DNA from: Mariprofundaceae bacterium
Lineage (GTDB): Bacteria; Pseudomonadota; Zetaproteobacteria; Mariprofundales; Mariprofundaceae
DNA length: 64,000 bases
NCBI GenBank assembly: GCA_021772895.1
Contig: JAJFLC010000022.1
Coordinates: 1 to 64,000 of the forward strand
Direction of reading: 5' to 3'
Below, piece by piece: positions 1-7,865 of the stretch. The notes under the pieces were generated by a model that was not told the DNA's origin, made no database searches, and was given only the letters and a program-made list of their open reading frames with translations. Both the position numbers and the translations under genes were made by a program. The first letter of the stretch is position 1, and every line of letters starts with the position of its first letter.

Positions 1-139
1 ACCGCTCACATGCAGCAGCTAATTTTTCCAGATAAAACTTATAATCATCATCGGATACAAAAATGATATCCTTATTATTTCCACGTTGAATCACGTGCTG
101 TGGCTGACCAGGCAAAACAAACCGAGGCTGACGACTCAT
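1..139 (-). CDS. REP-associated tyrosine (Y1/IS200-like) transposase, N-terminal part, cut by window edge
   Basis: Reading the minus strand from the ATG at 137-139 gives 46 residues that begin MSRQPRFVLPGQPQHVIQRG and continue NNKDIIF. This is the typical start of Y1 transposases of the RAYT type, where the HVIQRGN stretch leads into the first beta strand of the fold. The HUH histidines and catalytic tyrosine would lie beyond the window, so activity cannot be judged. The gene points away from two hairpin-bearing repeats at 164-277, the usual relation of a RAYT to its REP-like substrates. The N-terminal match is clear, but completeness is unknown. Confidence 0.8.
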   Translation of the reverse strand, partial: MSRQPRFVLPGQPQHVIQRGNNKDIIFVSDDDYKFYLEKLAAACER

Positions 140-163
140 AAAATGACCTCCATTTACTACTCA

Positions 164-277
164 AATGAAGCACTATACTGCCAGCTCACCCTAAATCAAT
201 CGAGTCTGACCCCATTGATTAATGGAGCACTATACTGCCAGCTCACCCTAAATCAATCGAGTCTGACCCCATTGATT
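164..277. repeat. Two tandem 57-bp repeats, each with a REP-like hairpin
   Basis: Units 164-220 and 221-277 are identical except at one position near the start (aatgaag against aatggag). In each unit AATCAAT (194-200 and 251-257) pairs perfectly with ATTGATT (214-220 and 271-277) around a 13-base loop that contains GAGTCTGACCCC. A third copy of loop plus right arm lies at 501-518. The position directly upstream of the Y1 transposase start suggests these are RAYT-associated REP elements. This is inference from structure and context. Confidence 0.8.
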
Positions 278-280
278 CTG

Positions 281-481
281 ATGACGCAAATCTGGATTGC
301 CATATGCACCTGCCTGTTATTGGCTTATATCAAATTCACTTCGCAGTTGAACATTTCAATCCAAAAAATATTACGGTTATTACAGCTAAATCTATTCATT
401 CGAAGAGATCTTGTGGCTTTGTTACGAGGCGACCCTCCAGATGAGATAAAACTAGAAAATCATCAACTATGCTTGATATGA
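281..481 (+). pseudogene. IS4-family DDE transposase, C-terminal remnant
   Basis: The plus frame gives about 66 residues, MTQIWIAICTCLLLAYIKF, then an ILRLLQLNLFIRRDLVALLR stretch and a GDPP...QLCLI tail. This matches the hydrophobic C-terminal end usual for IS4-type transposases (QIW.AL...LLLAY, LRLLQLNLF.RRDL, closing DPP and QL). The DDE catalytic core and inverted repeats are absent, so only a 3' stub survives. It is fused in frame to the REP-like repeats upstream, which makes a meaningless longer ORF from position 86. The remnant is bracketed by repeat copies at 277 and 501, which suggests rearrangement between repeats. Confidence 0.65.
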
Positions 482-500
482 AAGTTTATGGGACAGTAGT

Positions 501-518
501 GAGTCTGACCCCATTGAT
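501..518. repeat. Third, partial copy of the REP-like repeat
   Basis: GAGTCTGACCCCATTGAT repeats the loop and right arm of the 57-bp units at 164-277. The left arm is missing. It lies 18 bases past the stop of the lipoprotein gene at 537. Confidence 0.75.
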
Positions 519-536
519 CTGCATTAATTTCTTTGG

Positions 537-1082
537 TTATGATTTTGGATAACAAAGCATTTTGGCCTCTTGAAATATCCCTTCAAAATCATCCAACCCT
601 TCAAGAGGAGTATTAGATTTTAATAGTTCTTTAGGTTTCCCACTCTCTAAAAATTTAATATATTCTTGGTGAGAAATATCAACATCATATTTTTCATAGT
701 ATTCAATAAACATTTCATTGCACATTCTGGAAAAACTATTTGTGTTTATTTCAGGGTTTGGAATCAAATGACCCTCATCTAATAAAAATACAACGCCATT
801 GATTTCTTTCTTATAGCAACTAACTCTATTATAAATAATCCTTCTAACATCTTCTACCTCACGGAAAGTTTCCCTACCACGATTTAAATCTCCACTTTGA
901 CAATACAAACCTGCAAGGTTTGGTAGAAATACAAAATTAGGCATATCTTCATATTCTTTTGAAAGTTCATCTTCATATTTCTTAATTTCATTCTTTATAT
1001 CACTTGCTAACCCATCTCTTTCACACCCCAAAAAAACAAATGGAAACAAAACCAATAAAACAAAATAAATTAATTTATTCAT
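537..1082 (-). CDS. Lipoprotein, probable immunity protein for the Rhs-M23 toxin
   Basis: The 181-residue product starts with a lipoprotein signal: hydrophobic residues 4-18, then lipobox FLGC with the acylated Cys at 20 and Glu at +2, which would favour the outer membrane. The mature part is charged, rich in E, K and N, with no family I recognise. An AGGATAG ribosome site overlaps the TAG stop of the Rhs gene, and the start follows that stop by 9 bases, so the two are translationally coupled. The gene is visibly more AT-rich than its neighbours, as orphan immunity genes often are. A periplasm-facing lipoprotein is where a guard against a peptidoglycan-cutting M23 toxin would be needed. Toxin pairing is inference; the lipoprotein call is firm. 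Confidence 0.75.
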   Translation of the reverse strand: MNKLIYFVLLVLFPFVFLGCERDGLASDIKNEIKKYEDELSKEYEDMPNFVFLPNLAGLYCQSGDLNRGRETFREVEDVRRIIYNRVSCYKKEINGVVFLLDEGHLIPNPEINTNSFSRMCNEMFIEYYEKYDVDISHQEYIKFLESGKPKELLKSNTPLEGLDDFEGIFQEAKMLCYPKS

Positions 1083-1091
1083 AATTCTATC

Positions 1092-4000
1092 CTATTTAAC
1101 GTTAATATAATCAGCAGGATCTACTAAATTACTATTAATCTTCAACTTTAGATGAATATGATTTGTTATACCCTCTCCATACCTTAACTGAATATTCTGA
1201 GCTTTCCCAATAGATTGACCAGCTCTAATGTTGGATCCTACTTTTATCTCATCTGCTACATCTACATAAAGAATTTTCCAGCTATCTCCCTCTCCATTAC
1301 CTACTACCAACCCAGCATATTTACCTGAAACAATACGATCTACCTTTCCACCTATTGGGGCTACAACATCTTGACCTGCTTCAGACACAAAATCTGCACC
1401 AACATGACCACCTTTAACAGATACCCCATGCCTCTTTCTGCTAGCACCAAAAGCACCATCACCATGTTTATCACTCCCCCTAATACCTTTCCCTGTAGGA
1501 TTGTGAACCTTATGATTAAATGCATAAGTAAATGCCCCGGTAGAAAAACCATCTAAAAATTTTCCTCCTCCAACTATTGAAGCAACACCTCCTATCAAAC
1601 CTGCAGCCACATACTGAGAAAAATCACTGTCAAACGTTCCTATAAAACCGCCCAAGCCCGACGTAATTCCAGCACTTAACGCTCCTGAAAGAAAATTACC
1701 ACCTCCAGCCACACTCAACACACCTCCTTTAACAACATGGAGAGTAACTGTTGTTTGGTATTCCGAAATAGCCTGAGCACCCTCTGCGACCCCTTGTCCA
1801 ATACCCGAAACGTATTCCCCAATCCCATATGACAGCCCCACGGATGCGGCTCCAATCAATGCAGCTTTCGCACTTCCCAAACTAACAGCATAAGAAGCAA
1901 TAGCGGCATAAACCACAGCAAATATAAATGAACTTAGCGTCGTTATAGCTGATGCAGCAGCAGCAGTCATAAGTGCTGCTGCCAAAGCAATAACAAAATG
2001 TCCACTCGGATCAACATACATCAACGGATTATTATTAACGTACGCATACCGATTAAAACCCTGCATATTGCCCGGGCTTGGAATCACCGTATCCGCGCTG
2101 ATAAAACGGCCCAGAACCGGATCATAAAGCCGTGCATTCATATTGATCAATCCGGATTCAGCATCCATCTCATGGCCTGTGTAACCACGGGTGGTATGTA
2201 TCACCACAACACTGTTCACCGAATTAGTTCCATTAACATTGCGTGGTTTGCCGAAGGCATCAAAACTCAAACGCTCCAGCACCACACCTGTGCTATCCGT
2301 AATCACATTGATTGATCCCAGGTGATCTGCATGCATGTATTTTTCAGATACAATACCTGCCACATCTTCAATCGAAGCCACAAGTGTGCTGCCTGCATAG
2401 ACATAATTCACATCTTTGCTAACCACACCCATCGTAACCTGCTCAAACAGCTTACCAATATATACAGTCGTGCTATTGGGTGTCGTTTTGATGAGGCGAT
2501 TGTGATTGGCATCGTAGGTATAGCCTGTATAACCCTGCACTGTGCTCACACCCAATGGTTTGTTAAACGATGTCCAGCTCAGTGTACGCCCTGCTCCAGA
2601 GAGCATATTGCCATTGGCATCATAGGCATAACTGTTGCCACCAGCCGTGGCCACTGCATGCGGATGGTTGAGGTCATAGGTGTAAGCACCCACATCCGAT
2701 TTACTGGTGATATTACCAATCGCATCATAGGCGTAGGTTTTAGAAGGGCTTGCTCTCTTAGAAAAACCTTTGCGTCCCCCTGTATAAACACGAGTTGTCA
2801 TAGTTGCTATCCGATAAACAGATGTGAGACGGTTCAGACCATCATAACTAAAAGATTCTATATATCTCATCATTCTATTATTACGGAAAAGCATATTCCC
2901 GCCCGCATCATGATCATATGCCCAATCCTGAACCGCCGTGGTGCCGGAATTCGACTGCATCCCCGTCATCACACCACGCAGATTGTCATAGACCCTGTTC
3001 GTCACCACGCCATTGCCAAAGCGCTCACTGGTGGTATGCCCAAACTCATCCACCGTGTTGGCCTGCCAGATATTTACACCTGTAGCCACATTGCTGATCG
3101 ATGCCATGAAACCCTGCGCATTGTAATTGCGCTTGACGGCAAAACGGCTGGCTGTACTACCCTGTGGATAGATAACCGTATCAACACGGCCTATTGCATC
3201 ATAGGTGGTGTCTACCGCAAAGGTCTGCCCATTCACCATGGTGGTTGAAGTCGTCACACGTCCCAAAATATCGTAACTATAGGTTTTTGAGGAGACTGGC
3301 CCCGACTCACTGGTCAGCGCACCAACCCAGAGCGTATCATAAGTCCACGTACTCAACCCCTCAGGCTCGGTACGACTCACCATACGACCCAATTCATCAT
3401 AACTCATAACCGTGCTCTGATTCTTCGCATCAGTCTGACTGATCAGGTTACCCAGCACATCGTACTGATAAGACCAGATACCCATATCAGGATCATTCAT
3501 GCCTGTCTTGCGACCACGAATATCGTAACTCATGGTGGTGACATGACCTGCGGCATCCGTTGTATCAGTGAGGTTACCCAGAACATCATAACCGTAGCGC
3601 ATCACACCACCCAGATGGTCGGTGACACTGACGACATTATCCTGAGAGTTTTTCACCGTGGTTGTCTTCTGACCTAATGCGTTCGTGCCTGTGGTGGTCA
3701 GCCCATCATAGGTTGTTGTTGCAATATCGCCAGTGGGTGCAGTAACAGATATAATACGACCAATCTCGTCATAGCCATTCGTTGTCCAGCCAAGTGCTAG
3801 ACCTTTATGTGGCAATGATTTGCGCGATACACGACCCAACGAATCATACTGTGTATCCACATAGACTGGTGTACCATCAAAAAGCACGCCTTCTGAACGA
3901 GTCTCTCGACCCTTCACATCATAATAGATGGTAGAAGCCGGAGAGCCCGTGCTTGTTTTGGTCACATAGAGTGGCGCAGCATTAAGATGATAGGTGATAT

Positions 4001-7000
4001 CGCTACGCGTAGCATCAGCACGCAACTCAGCAACCTTTCTACCAAAATCATCATGTTGCCAACGGGTGGTCAGGCCGTTCGGACCTGTCAGTGCCGTTTT
4101 CACACCAAAACGGGCATCCCATGTATAACTCTCGGTATGGCCCAAGGCATTGGTGGTGCTGATCGGGAAAAGGCCATTGATATCATAAGTCACTGCGGTC
4201 GTGCGCGGGGTAATGCCGCTACCCGATACCGTGGTAGTCAGACGGTTACCAAACGTATCATAAGTGTAATCTGTATCCAGACGCAGTACGGCATTATCCG
4301 GCTCAATAATCTCTTTGATCATATAGCCTGTTGCATCATACTGAAATGCACTGATCCGCGTGACACCCAGCGCATCTGCCGGGCTTGTAGAAGTCACCTC
4401 CGCACGGGTAAGTTTAAAACGATTCCTGCAATAAGGATCAGGAACCTGAACATAATAGGTCTCAGGCACCATTTGGATTGAAGTTTGTGGCACCATCACA
4501 GTATAGGTATACGGCACCCATTCCCAAATCCAGGTCCATTCACGACTTATTTTCCGACGGACATAGGTATACACCATCCCTGTTCTGATTTCTGGCACCA
4601 TCACTGTGGTGGTCACTTCAACCATACGTGTCCGCGCTTCAGGAACAGTGGCACACACAGCATTGTTCTCATACGTATTGACCGTTGCCTTGCTAAAACC
4701 ATCTGACGTGCTTTTACTGCTGGTTAGAATATTGCCATGATCATCGTACGTCATAGCCATATTTGTAACCAAAAGTGGTGTATCTGGAATCCATGCAGGA
4801 TCAGGTATACCTATCCAATAACCACCCCAGTTTTGCCTTGGACCATCCCGATCAATACGTTTATTTTTTAATCCGAGAAAATAACTCCTTGCCCTTCCGT
4901 AGGGAGTTCTGCTATCGATGGGGCTGCCATCGAGAGTAATAGCATTCAAAGGATGATAATCCGCCTTCTTACTCTGGTAAAGGGCACTGGCAATAAGCGA
5001 AGCAGGTGTACCCACCAGATTTGTCCATATATAAACAGTCTCACGAGGAAGCGATTTATACCCCATCTTCACCTCATACTGTTTCACAGTAGATGCAGCA
5101 AGACGCCCCCAGGTACGACCTTGCCCAAGACTTTTTACTTCAAATGTATTGTGTGTTCGAGATATCACTGTGCGATTTGCTGTATGCGATTCAACATATA
5201 TGGGTAACCCCGCACGTGCAGCATCCTGATGATAAGCTGTTTCGATAGCCAGGCCACTCTGACTATCTGTTTGCACCACCATGGAAAAACCACGAAACTC
5301 TTTTGCCACATCATCAAAAAAACCACCACTATAGGCATTCGAAGCTGAGCGCGTTTCAACACCTGGGCCACTGGTTGAAATATTTGTTGCTGTCCAGACA
5401 GACATCTTTTTGCCATTGCTCATATTCACTGTCTGCAAGGTATACGTAATATTTTTTTGTAGCCCACTTGAAAGTTCGGTAACAGAAGAGATCAACGGCG
5501 TATTGGCCCAAACACTTCTTGAAATATTACCACGAACATTATGATTACGAATCGCACCCAAGCCAAAAAATGGATATGTAGCGGCCGAAGAGACTGTCTC
5601 AAAACTACCCTTACCAGTATTAAGAAACACACCACTTACCGCACTGCCCGCAGCAAAATTTCCGCCGACAGAACGAGTGAAAAGACCCACACGATCTTTC
5701 AAGCCATCACCATTCACATCTGCAAAACCCCAGCTGTTTACCATATCACCATAGCTACGGGTGTTGCCTGAAAAACCAAACTTCAACGGATCGACCCAGA
5801 CTTCAGCCGTGTTGCTATAACCTGAACCTGTATTATAATAAACGCGGAAAGCTCCATCAAAAACCGTTTTATGTGGGAAGTACCGATCATCAATATTTGT
5901 TACCACATGGGCATTTATCATCACTTTATCTAATAATCCATCCGCATTCAGATCAACCAGACCATAAGACCCTGCCGGGTCTACAGCTCCAATGCTCGCT
6001 TGCCCCATCGGAAAAGAATACGCGGGAAACTGTGTAAATATACCATAAACTTTTCGATCAAAAGCAGTAAGATAAAACGTATCAATCACATCCTCACTGG
6101 TATCACCATTGATATCAAACTTTGGAATTCCAGGGGCTCCTGCTGACCCAACAGGGCTACCTGTATAATTAAATTGTGTTGTGATCGCAGCAGGTACAGA
6201 CACACCTACAGTTGCCACAGGATTTTTAGTCACCTGCCAAAGCAGGCTTCGATGATCTCTTGCATCCAATGTTTTGTATTCAAACGTCAGGTCATATGCC
6301 AACACACTATTGGTGTAACTTTTAGCTGAAATGAGACGAGCACCAATTGTTTTTTTGTAACCTGTATTATATCGCCATCGCCGATCATTGGCCGGACGTG
6401 TTTCATAAGCCAGAACAAGCGTATTGTTTGGTGCATAATTCACTTTTTCCAGACGGTGACCATCAACATCATCCAGATAATAATACCGCATGAAATTAGC
6501 ATGCGTATCGACCACTTTGCTTAAATGCCAGCTAAATGGCTGAGTTACGCCCTGTGGCCAGCGTGCTTTTTGTGGAGAAGCCACATCATCATCCCAACCA
6601 AAATGATATGTTGTACCAGCCTTATCCAGCACCTCCCATCGGTTTCCAATTTTGGTAATGTGCAAAAAGGCATTTTCACGCTTGGCTCGATACTGTCCGT
6701 TACCAACAGCCACAAGCTCCATCGCACCGCCATTCATCCACAAAACAAACACATCGGCATCGGTATAAAGCGGCTTACCCCTTTTCAAACTGCGTTCAAT
6801 ACGTGCCACATTCAGTCCCCAGCCATAGCCATACATACTGTTGCCCTGACTGGATGAATAGTTTAACTGTAAAGCAGGCTGCATGCCCGCCACGCCAGGG
6901 GGTGCAGCAATCGGAATATTATGTGTAAAGGAACCGGAATGCGCCTGAATTTCGCTTGCACCCGAGCCTAAATCAATGCCTGCATTGGCAGACACCGCCA

Positions 7001-7055
7001 GACCCATCAAGCATGCCAGAAGACCCGACAGAACACGGATACCAAAATGATACAT
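1092..7055 (-). CDS. Secreted SpvB/Rhs repeat protein with C-terminal M23 (LytM-like) domain
   Basis: The product has 1987 residues. The ATG at 7055 follows a GGGGGAG ribosome site and opens a Sec signal ending near ANA, residue 25. A SpvB-type segment follows (IPIAAPPGVAGMQPALQLNY), then FG-GAP-like DxNxDG repeats (DLNADGLLD, DVNGDGLKD). Residues about 797-875 hold an odd Cys-flanked MVP/VP-rich insertion. YD repeats then run to the Rhs core motif (DPVLGRFISAD...NRYAYVNNNPLMYVDPSGH), ending near 1686. The last 300 residues hold a glycine-rich hydrophobic pretoxin segment and an M23 domain with HxGxD at 1884-1888 and HxH at 1966-1968. M23 enzymes cut peptidoglycan cross-bridges. The usual third His (YxHL) reads YVDV, so catalysis is uncertain. 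No type VI secretion genes are nearby. Confidence 0.9.
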   Translation of the reverse strand: MYHFGIRVLSGLLACLMGLAVSANAGIDLGSGASEIQAHSGSFTHNIPIAAPPGVAGMQPALQLNYSSSQGNSMYGYGWGLNVARIERSLKRGKPLYTDADVFVLWMNGGAMELVAVGNGQYRAKRENAFLHITKIGNRWEVLDKAGTTYHFGWDDDVASPQKARWPQGVTQPFSWHLSKVVDTHANFMRYYYLDDVDGHRLEKVNYAPNNTLVLAYETRPANDRRWRYNTGYKKTIGARLISAKSYTNSVLAYDLTFEYKTLDARDHRSLLWQVTKNPVATVGVSVPAAITTQFNYTGSPVGSAGAPGIPKFDINGDTSEDVIDTFYLTAFDRKVYGIFTQFPAYSFPMGQASIGAVDPAGSYGLVDLNADGLLDKVMINAHVVTNIDDRYFPHKTVFDGAFRVYYNTGSGYSNTAEVWVDPLKFGFSGNTRSYGDMVNSWGFADVNGDGLKDRVGLFTRSVGGNFAAGSAVSGVFLNTGKGSFETVSSAATYPFFGLGAIRNHNVRGNISRSVWANTPLISSVTELSSGLQKNITYTLQTVNMSNGKKMSVWTATNISTSGPGVETRSASNAYSGGFFDDVAKEFRGFSMVVQTDSQSGLAIETAYHQDAARAGLPIYVESHTANRTVISRTHNTFEVKSLGQGRTWGRLAASTVKQYEVKMGYKSLPRETVYIWTNLVGTPASLIASALYQSKKADYHPLNAITLDGSPIDSRTPYGRARSYFLGLKNKRIDRDGPRQNWGGYWIGIPDPAWIPDTPLLVTNMAMTYDDHGNILTSSKSTSDGFSKATVNTYENNAVCATVPEARTRMVEVTTTVMVPEIRTGMVYTYVRRKISREWTWIWEWVPYTYTVMVPQTSIQMVPETYYVQVPDPYCRNRFKLTRAEVTSTSPADALGVTRISAFQYDATGYMIKEIIEPDNAVLRLDTDYTYDTFGNRLTTTVSGSGITPRTTAVTYDINGLFPISTTNALGHTESYTWDARFGVKTALTGPNGLTTRWQHDDFGRKVAELRADATRSDITYHLNAAPLYVTKTSTGSPASTIYYDVKGRETRSEGVLFDGTPVYVDTQYDSLGRVSRKSLPHKGLALGWTTNGYDEIGRIISVTAPTGDIATTTYDGLTTTGTNALGQKTTTVKNSQDNVVSVTDHLGGVMRYGYDVLGNLTDTTDAAGHVTTMSYDIRGRKTGMNDPDMGIWSYQYDVLGNLISQTDAKNQSTVMSYDELGRMVSRTEPEGLSTWTYDTLWVGALTSESGPVSSKTYSYDILGRVTTSTTMVNGQTFAVDTTYDAIGRVDTVIYPQGSTASRFAVKRNYNAQGFMASISNVATGVNIWQANTVDEFGHTTSERFGNGVVTNRVYDNLRGVMTGMQSNSGTTAVQDWAYDHDAGGNMLFRNNRMMRYIESFSYDGLNRLTSVYRIATMTTRVYTGGRKGFSKRASPSKTYAYDAIGNITSKSDVGAYTYDLNHPHAVATAGGNSYAYDANGNMLSGAGRTLSWTSFNKPLGVSTVQGYTGYTYDANHNRLIKTTPNSTTVYIGKLFEQVTMGVVSKDVNYVYAGSTLVASIEDVAGIVSEKYMHADHLGSINVITDSTGVVLERLSFDAFGKPRNVNGTNSVNSVVVIHTTRGYTGHEMDAESGLINMNARLYDPVLGRFISADTVIPSPGNMQGFNRYAYVNNNPLMYVDPSGHFVIALAAALMTAAAASAITTLSSFIFAVVYAAIASYAVSLGSAKAALIGAASVGLSYGIGEYVSGIGQGVAEGAQAISEYQTTVTLHVVKGGVLSVAGGGNFLSGALSAGITSGLGGFIGTFDSDFSQYVAAGLIGGVASIVGGGKFLDGFSTGAFTYAFNHKVHNPTGKGIRGSDKHGDGAFGASRKRHGVSVKGGHVGADFVSEAGQDVVAPIGGKVDRIVSGKYAGLVVGNGEGDSWKILYVDVADEIKVGSNIRAGQSIGKAQNIQLRYGEGITNHIHLKLKINSNLVDPADYINVK

Positions 7056-7323
7056 AAAAGAAACTCCCCCAAGAGCGCATAAATTAGGGGCGCATAAAAA
7101 CACATTTGCATGCACCCCGCTATCCCGCAAAAAGGGTATGTCATGACTTTGACGGCTTTTCTTTTTCTGTGACTCATTTCCACCCACAATCACGTCACCT
7201 TTTGCTCCTATACCACTATTCCCCACCACGCATAGAAATCCCATTAAATAACAACTATTTGATAAAAACCTTCGATAAACCACTGTGTGCATATGCACCG
7301 CTCTTATAATTTTTATGCTAAAG

Positions 7324-7380
7324 TGGGTTGACAAGGGGTTAAATAGGGACAATATTGGCGATAAGTGGGGATTTGTGGTG
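7324..7380 (+). promoter_or_regulatory. MraZ-box array over the mra promoter
   Basis: G-triplet boxes recur at a 10-11 base spacing: TGGG at 7324, GGGG at 7335, AGGG at 7345, TTGG at 7355, TGGGG at 7366 and GTGG at 7375. MraZ is known to bind tandem TGGGN boxes with 5-base spacers upstream of its own gene. Three of the six fit that form well, the others partly. The array overlaps the promoter, consistent with autorepression. Confidence 0.65.
7328..7356 (+). promoter_or_regulatory. Sigma70-type promoter for the dcw cluster
   Basis: A perfect TTGACA -35 box (7328-7333) is followed after exactly 17 bases by AATATT (7351-7356), which matches TATAAT at four positions including the key A2 and T6. 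It lies 56 bases upstream of the mraZ start, inside the MraZ-box array. Confidence 0.65.
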
Positions 7381-7411
7381 AATTCTACACGGTGTGGAGA
7401 GGCAGTCAGCT

Positions 7412-7846
7412 ATGTTCGAAGGTGAACACACGGTTAGCATGGACGATAAAGGTCGGGTCAGCATTCCTGCTGGCTTCCGCGAAGCTTTGCGCCGCCTGTT
7501 CGATGATGAATCTATTGTAATCACCCGCGATTATGATGGCTGCCTGCGAGCCTACCCACCGAAAGAGTGGGAACGTAAAGTCCTCCAGAAAGTCCGCTCC
7601 CTGCCGATGAATGATCCAAAAGTCCGCGCTTATGAACGCCTTGTTATCAGCCCTGCCACCACTTGTTCTCCAGACAAGCAGGGTCGTGTTCTTGTCTCTC
7701 CCACACTAAGAAAAGATGCTGCGTTGAATAAACAGGTCGTGTTTTCCGGTGGCCCGGGTTACTTCGAAATATGGGACATCGATCGCCGCAATGCGATGCT
7801 CGAAGAAGCCCAAAAACTGCTGCTTGCCGGCGGACTGGACTTCTGA
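7412..7846 (+). CDS. mraZ: Transcriptional regulator MraZ
   Basis: The 144-residue protein has two SpoVT/AbrB-like halves, each with its DxKGR-type signature: DDKGR at 11-15 and DKQGR at 88-92. This is the normal MraZ size and plan. The family forms a ring-shaped oligomer that binds repeated TGGGN boxes and represses its own cluster. The ATG at 7412 is preferred over the in-frame GTG at 7394 because GGAGAGG lies 9 bases ahead of it and the product then starts MFEGEHT as in other MraZ proteins. It is the first gene of the dcw cluster, and box-like repeats lie just upstream. Confidence 0.95.
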   Translation: MFEGEHTVSMDDKGRVSIPAGFREALRRLFDDESIVITRDYDGCLRAYPPKEWERKVLQKVRSLPMNDPKVRAYERLVISPATTCSPDKQGRVLVSPTLRKDAALNKQVVFSGGPGYFEIWDIDRRNAMLEEAQKLLLAGGLDF

Positions 7847-7865
7847 TGTGCCTCACGACAACGCC

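Larger units (their letters stand above)
7056..7411. other. Divergent intergenic region between the Rhs gene and mraZ
   Basis: The 356 bases between the two divergent genes contain the mra promoter and MraZ-type operator array at 7324-7380. On the minus strand the Rhs reading frame stays open upstream to 7352, but there is a good ribosome site and signal peptide only at 7055, so 7056-7323 is taken as non-coding leader. I see no other structure in it. Confidence 0.6.

Noticed and set aside
164-277. Two direct repeats as a CRISPR array
   Set aside because: Only two units, directly abutting with no spacers, and each contains a REP-like hairpin. No cas genes are present.
86-481. 131-residue ORF with a repeated ALYCQLTLNQSSLTPLI segment
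   Set aside because: It is an artefact made from the Y1 transposase antisense, two DNA repeats and an IS4 stub that happen to stay in frame.
2322-3248. 308-residue antisense ORF inside the Rhs gene
   Set aside because: It is a shadow of the YD-repeat coding region, with no ribosome site and low-complexity Cys/His/Ile composition.
7056-7352. 99-residue N-terminal extension of the Rhs protein
   Set aside because: The extension lacks a ribosome site and would bury the signal peptide that begins at 7055; it also overlaps the mra promoter.
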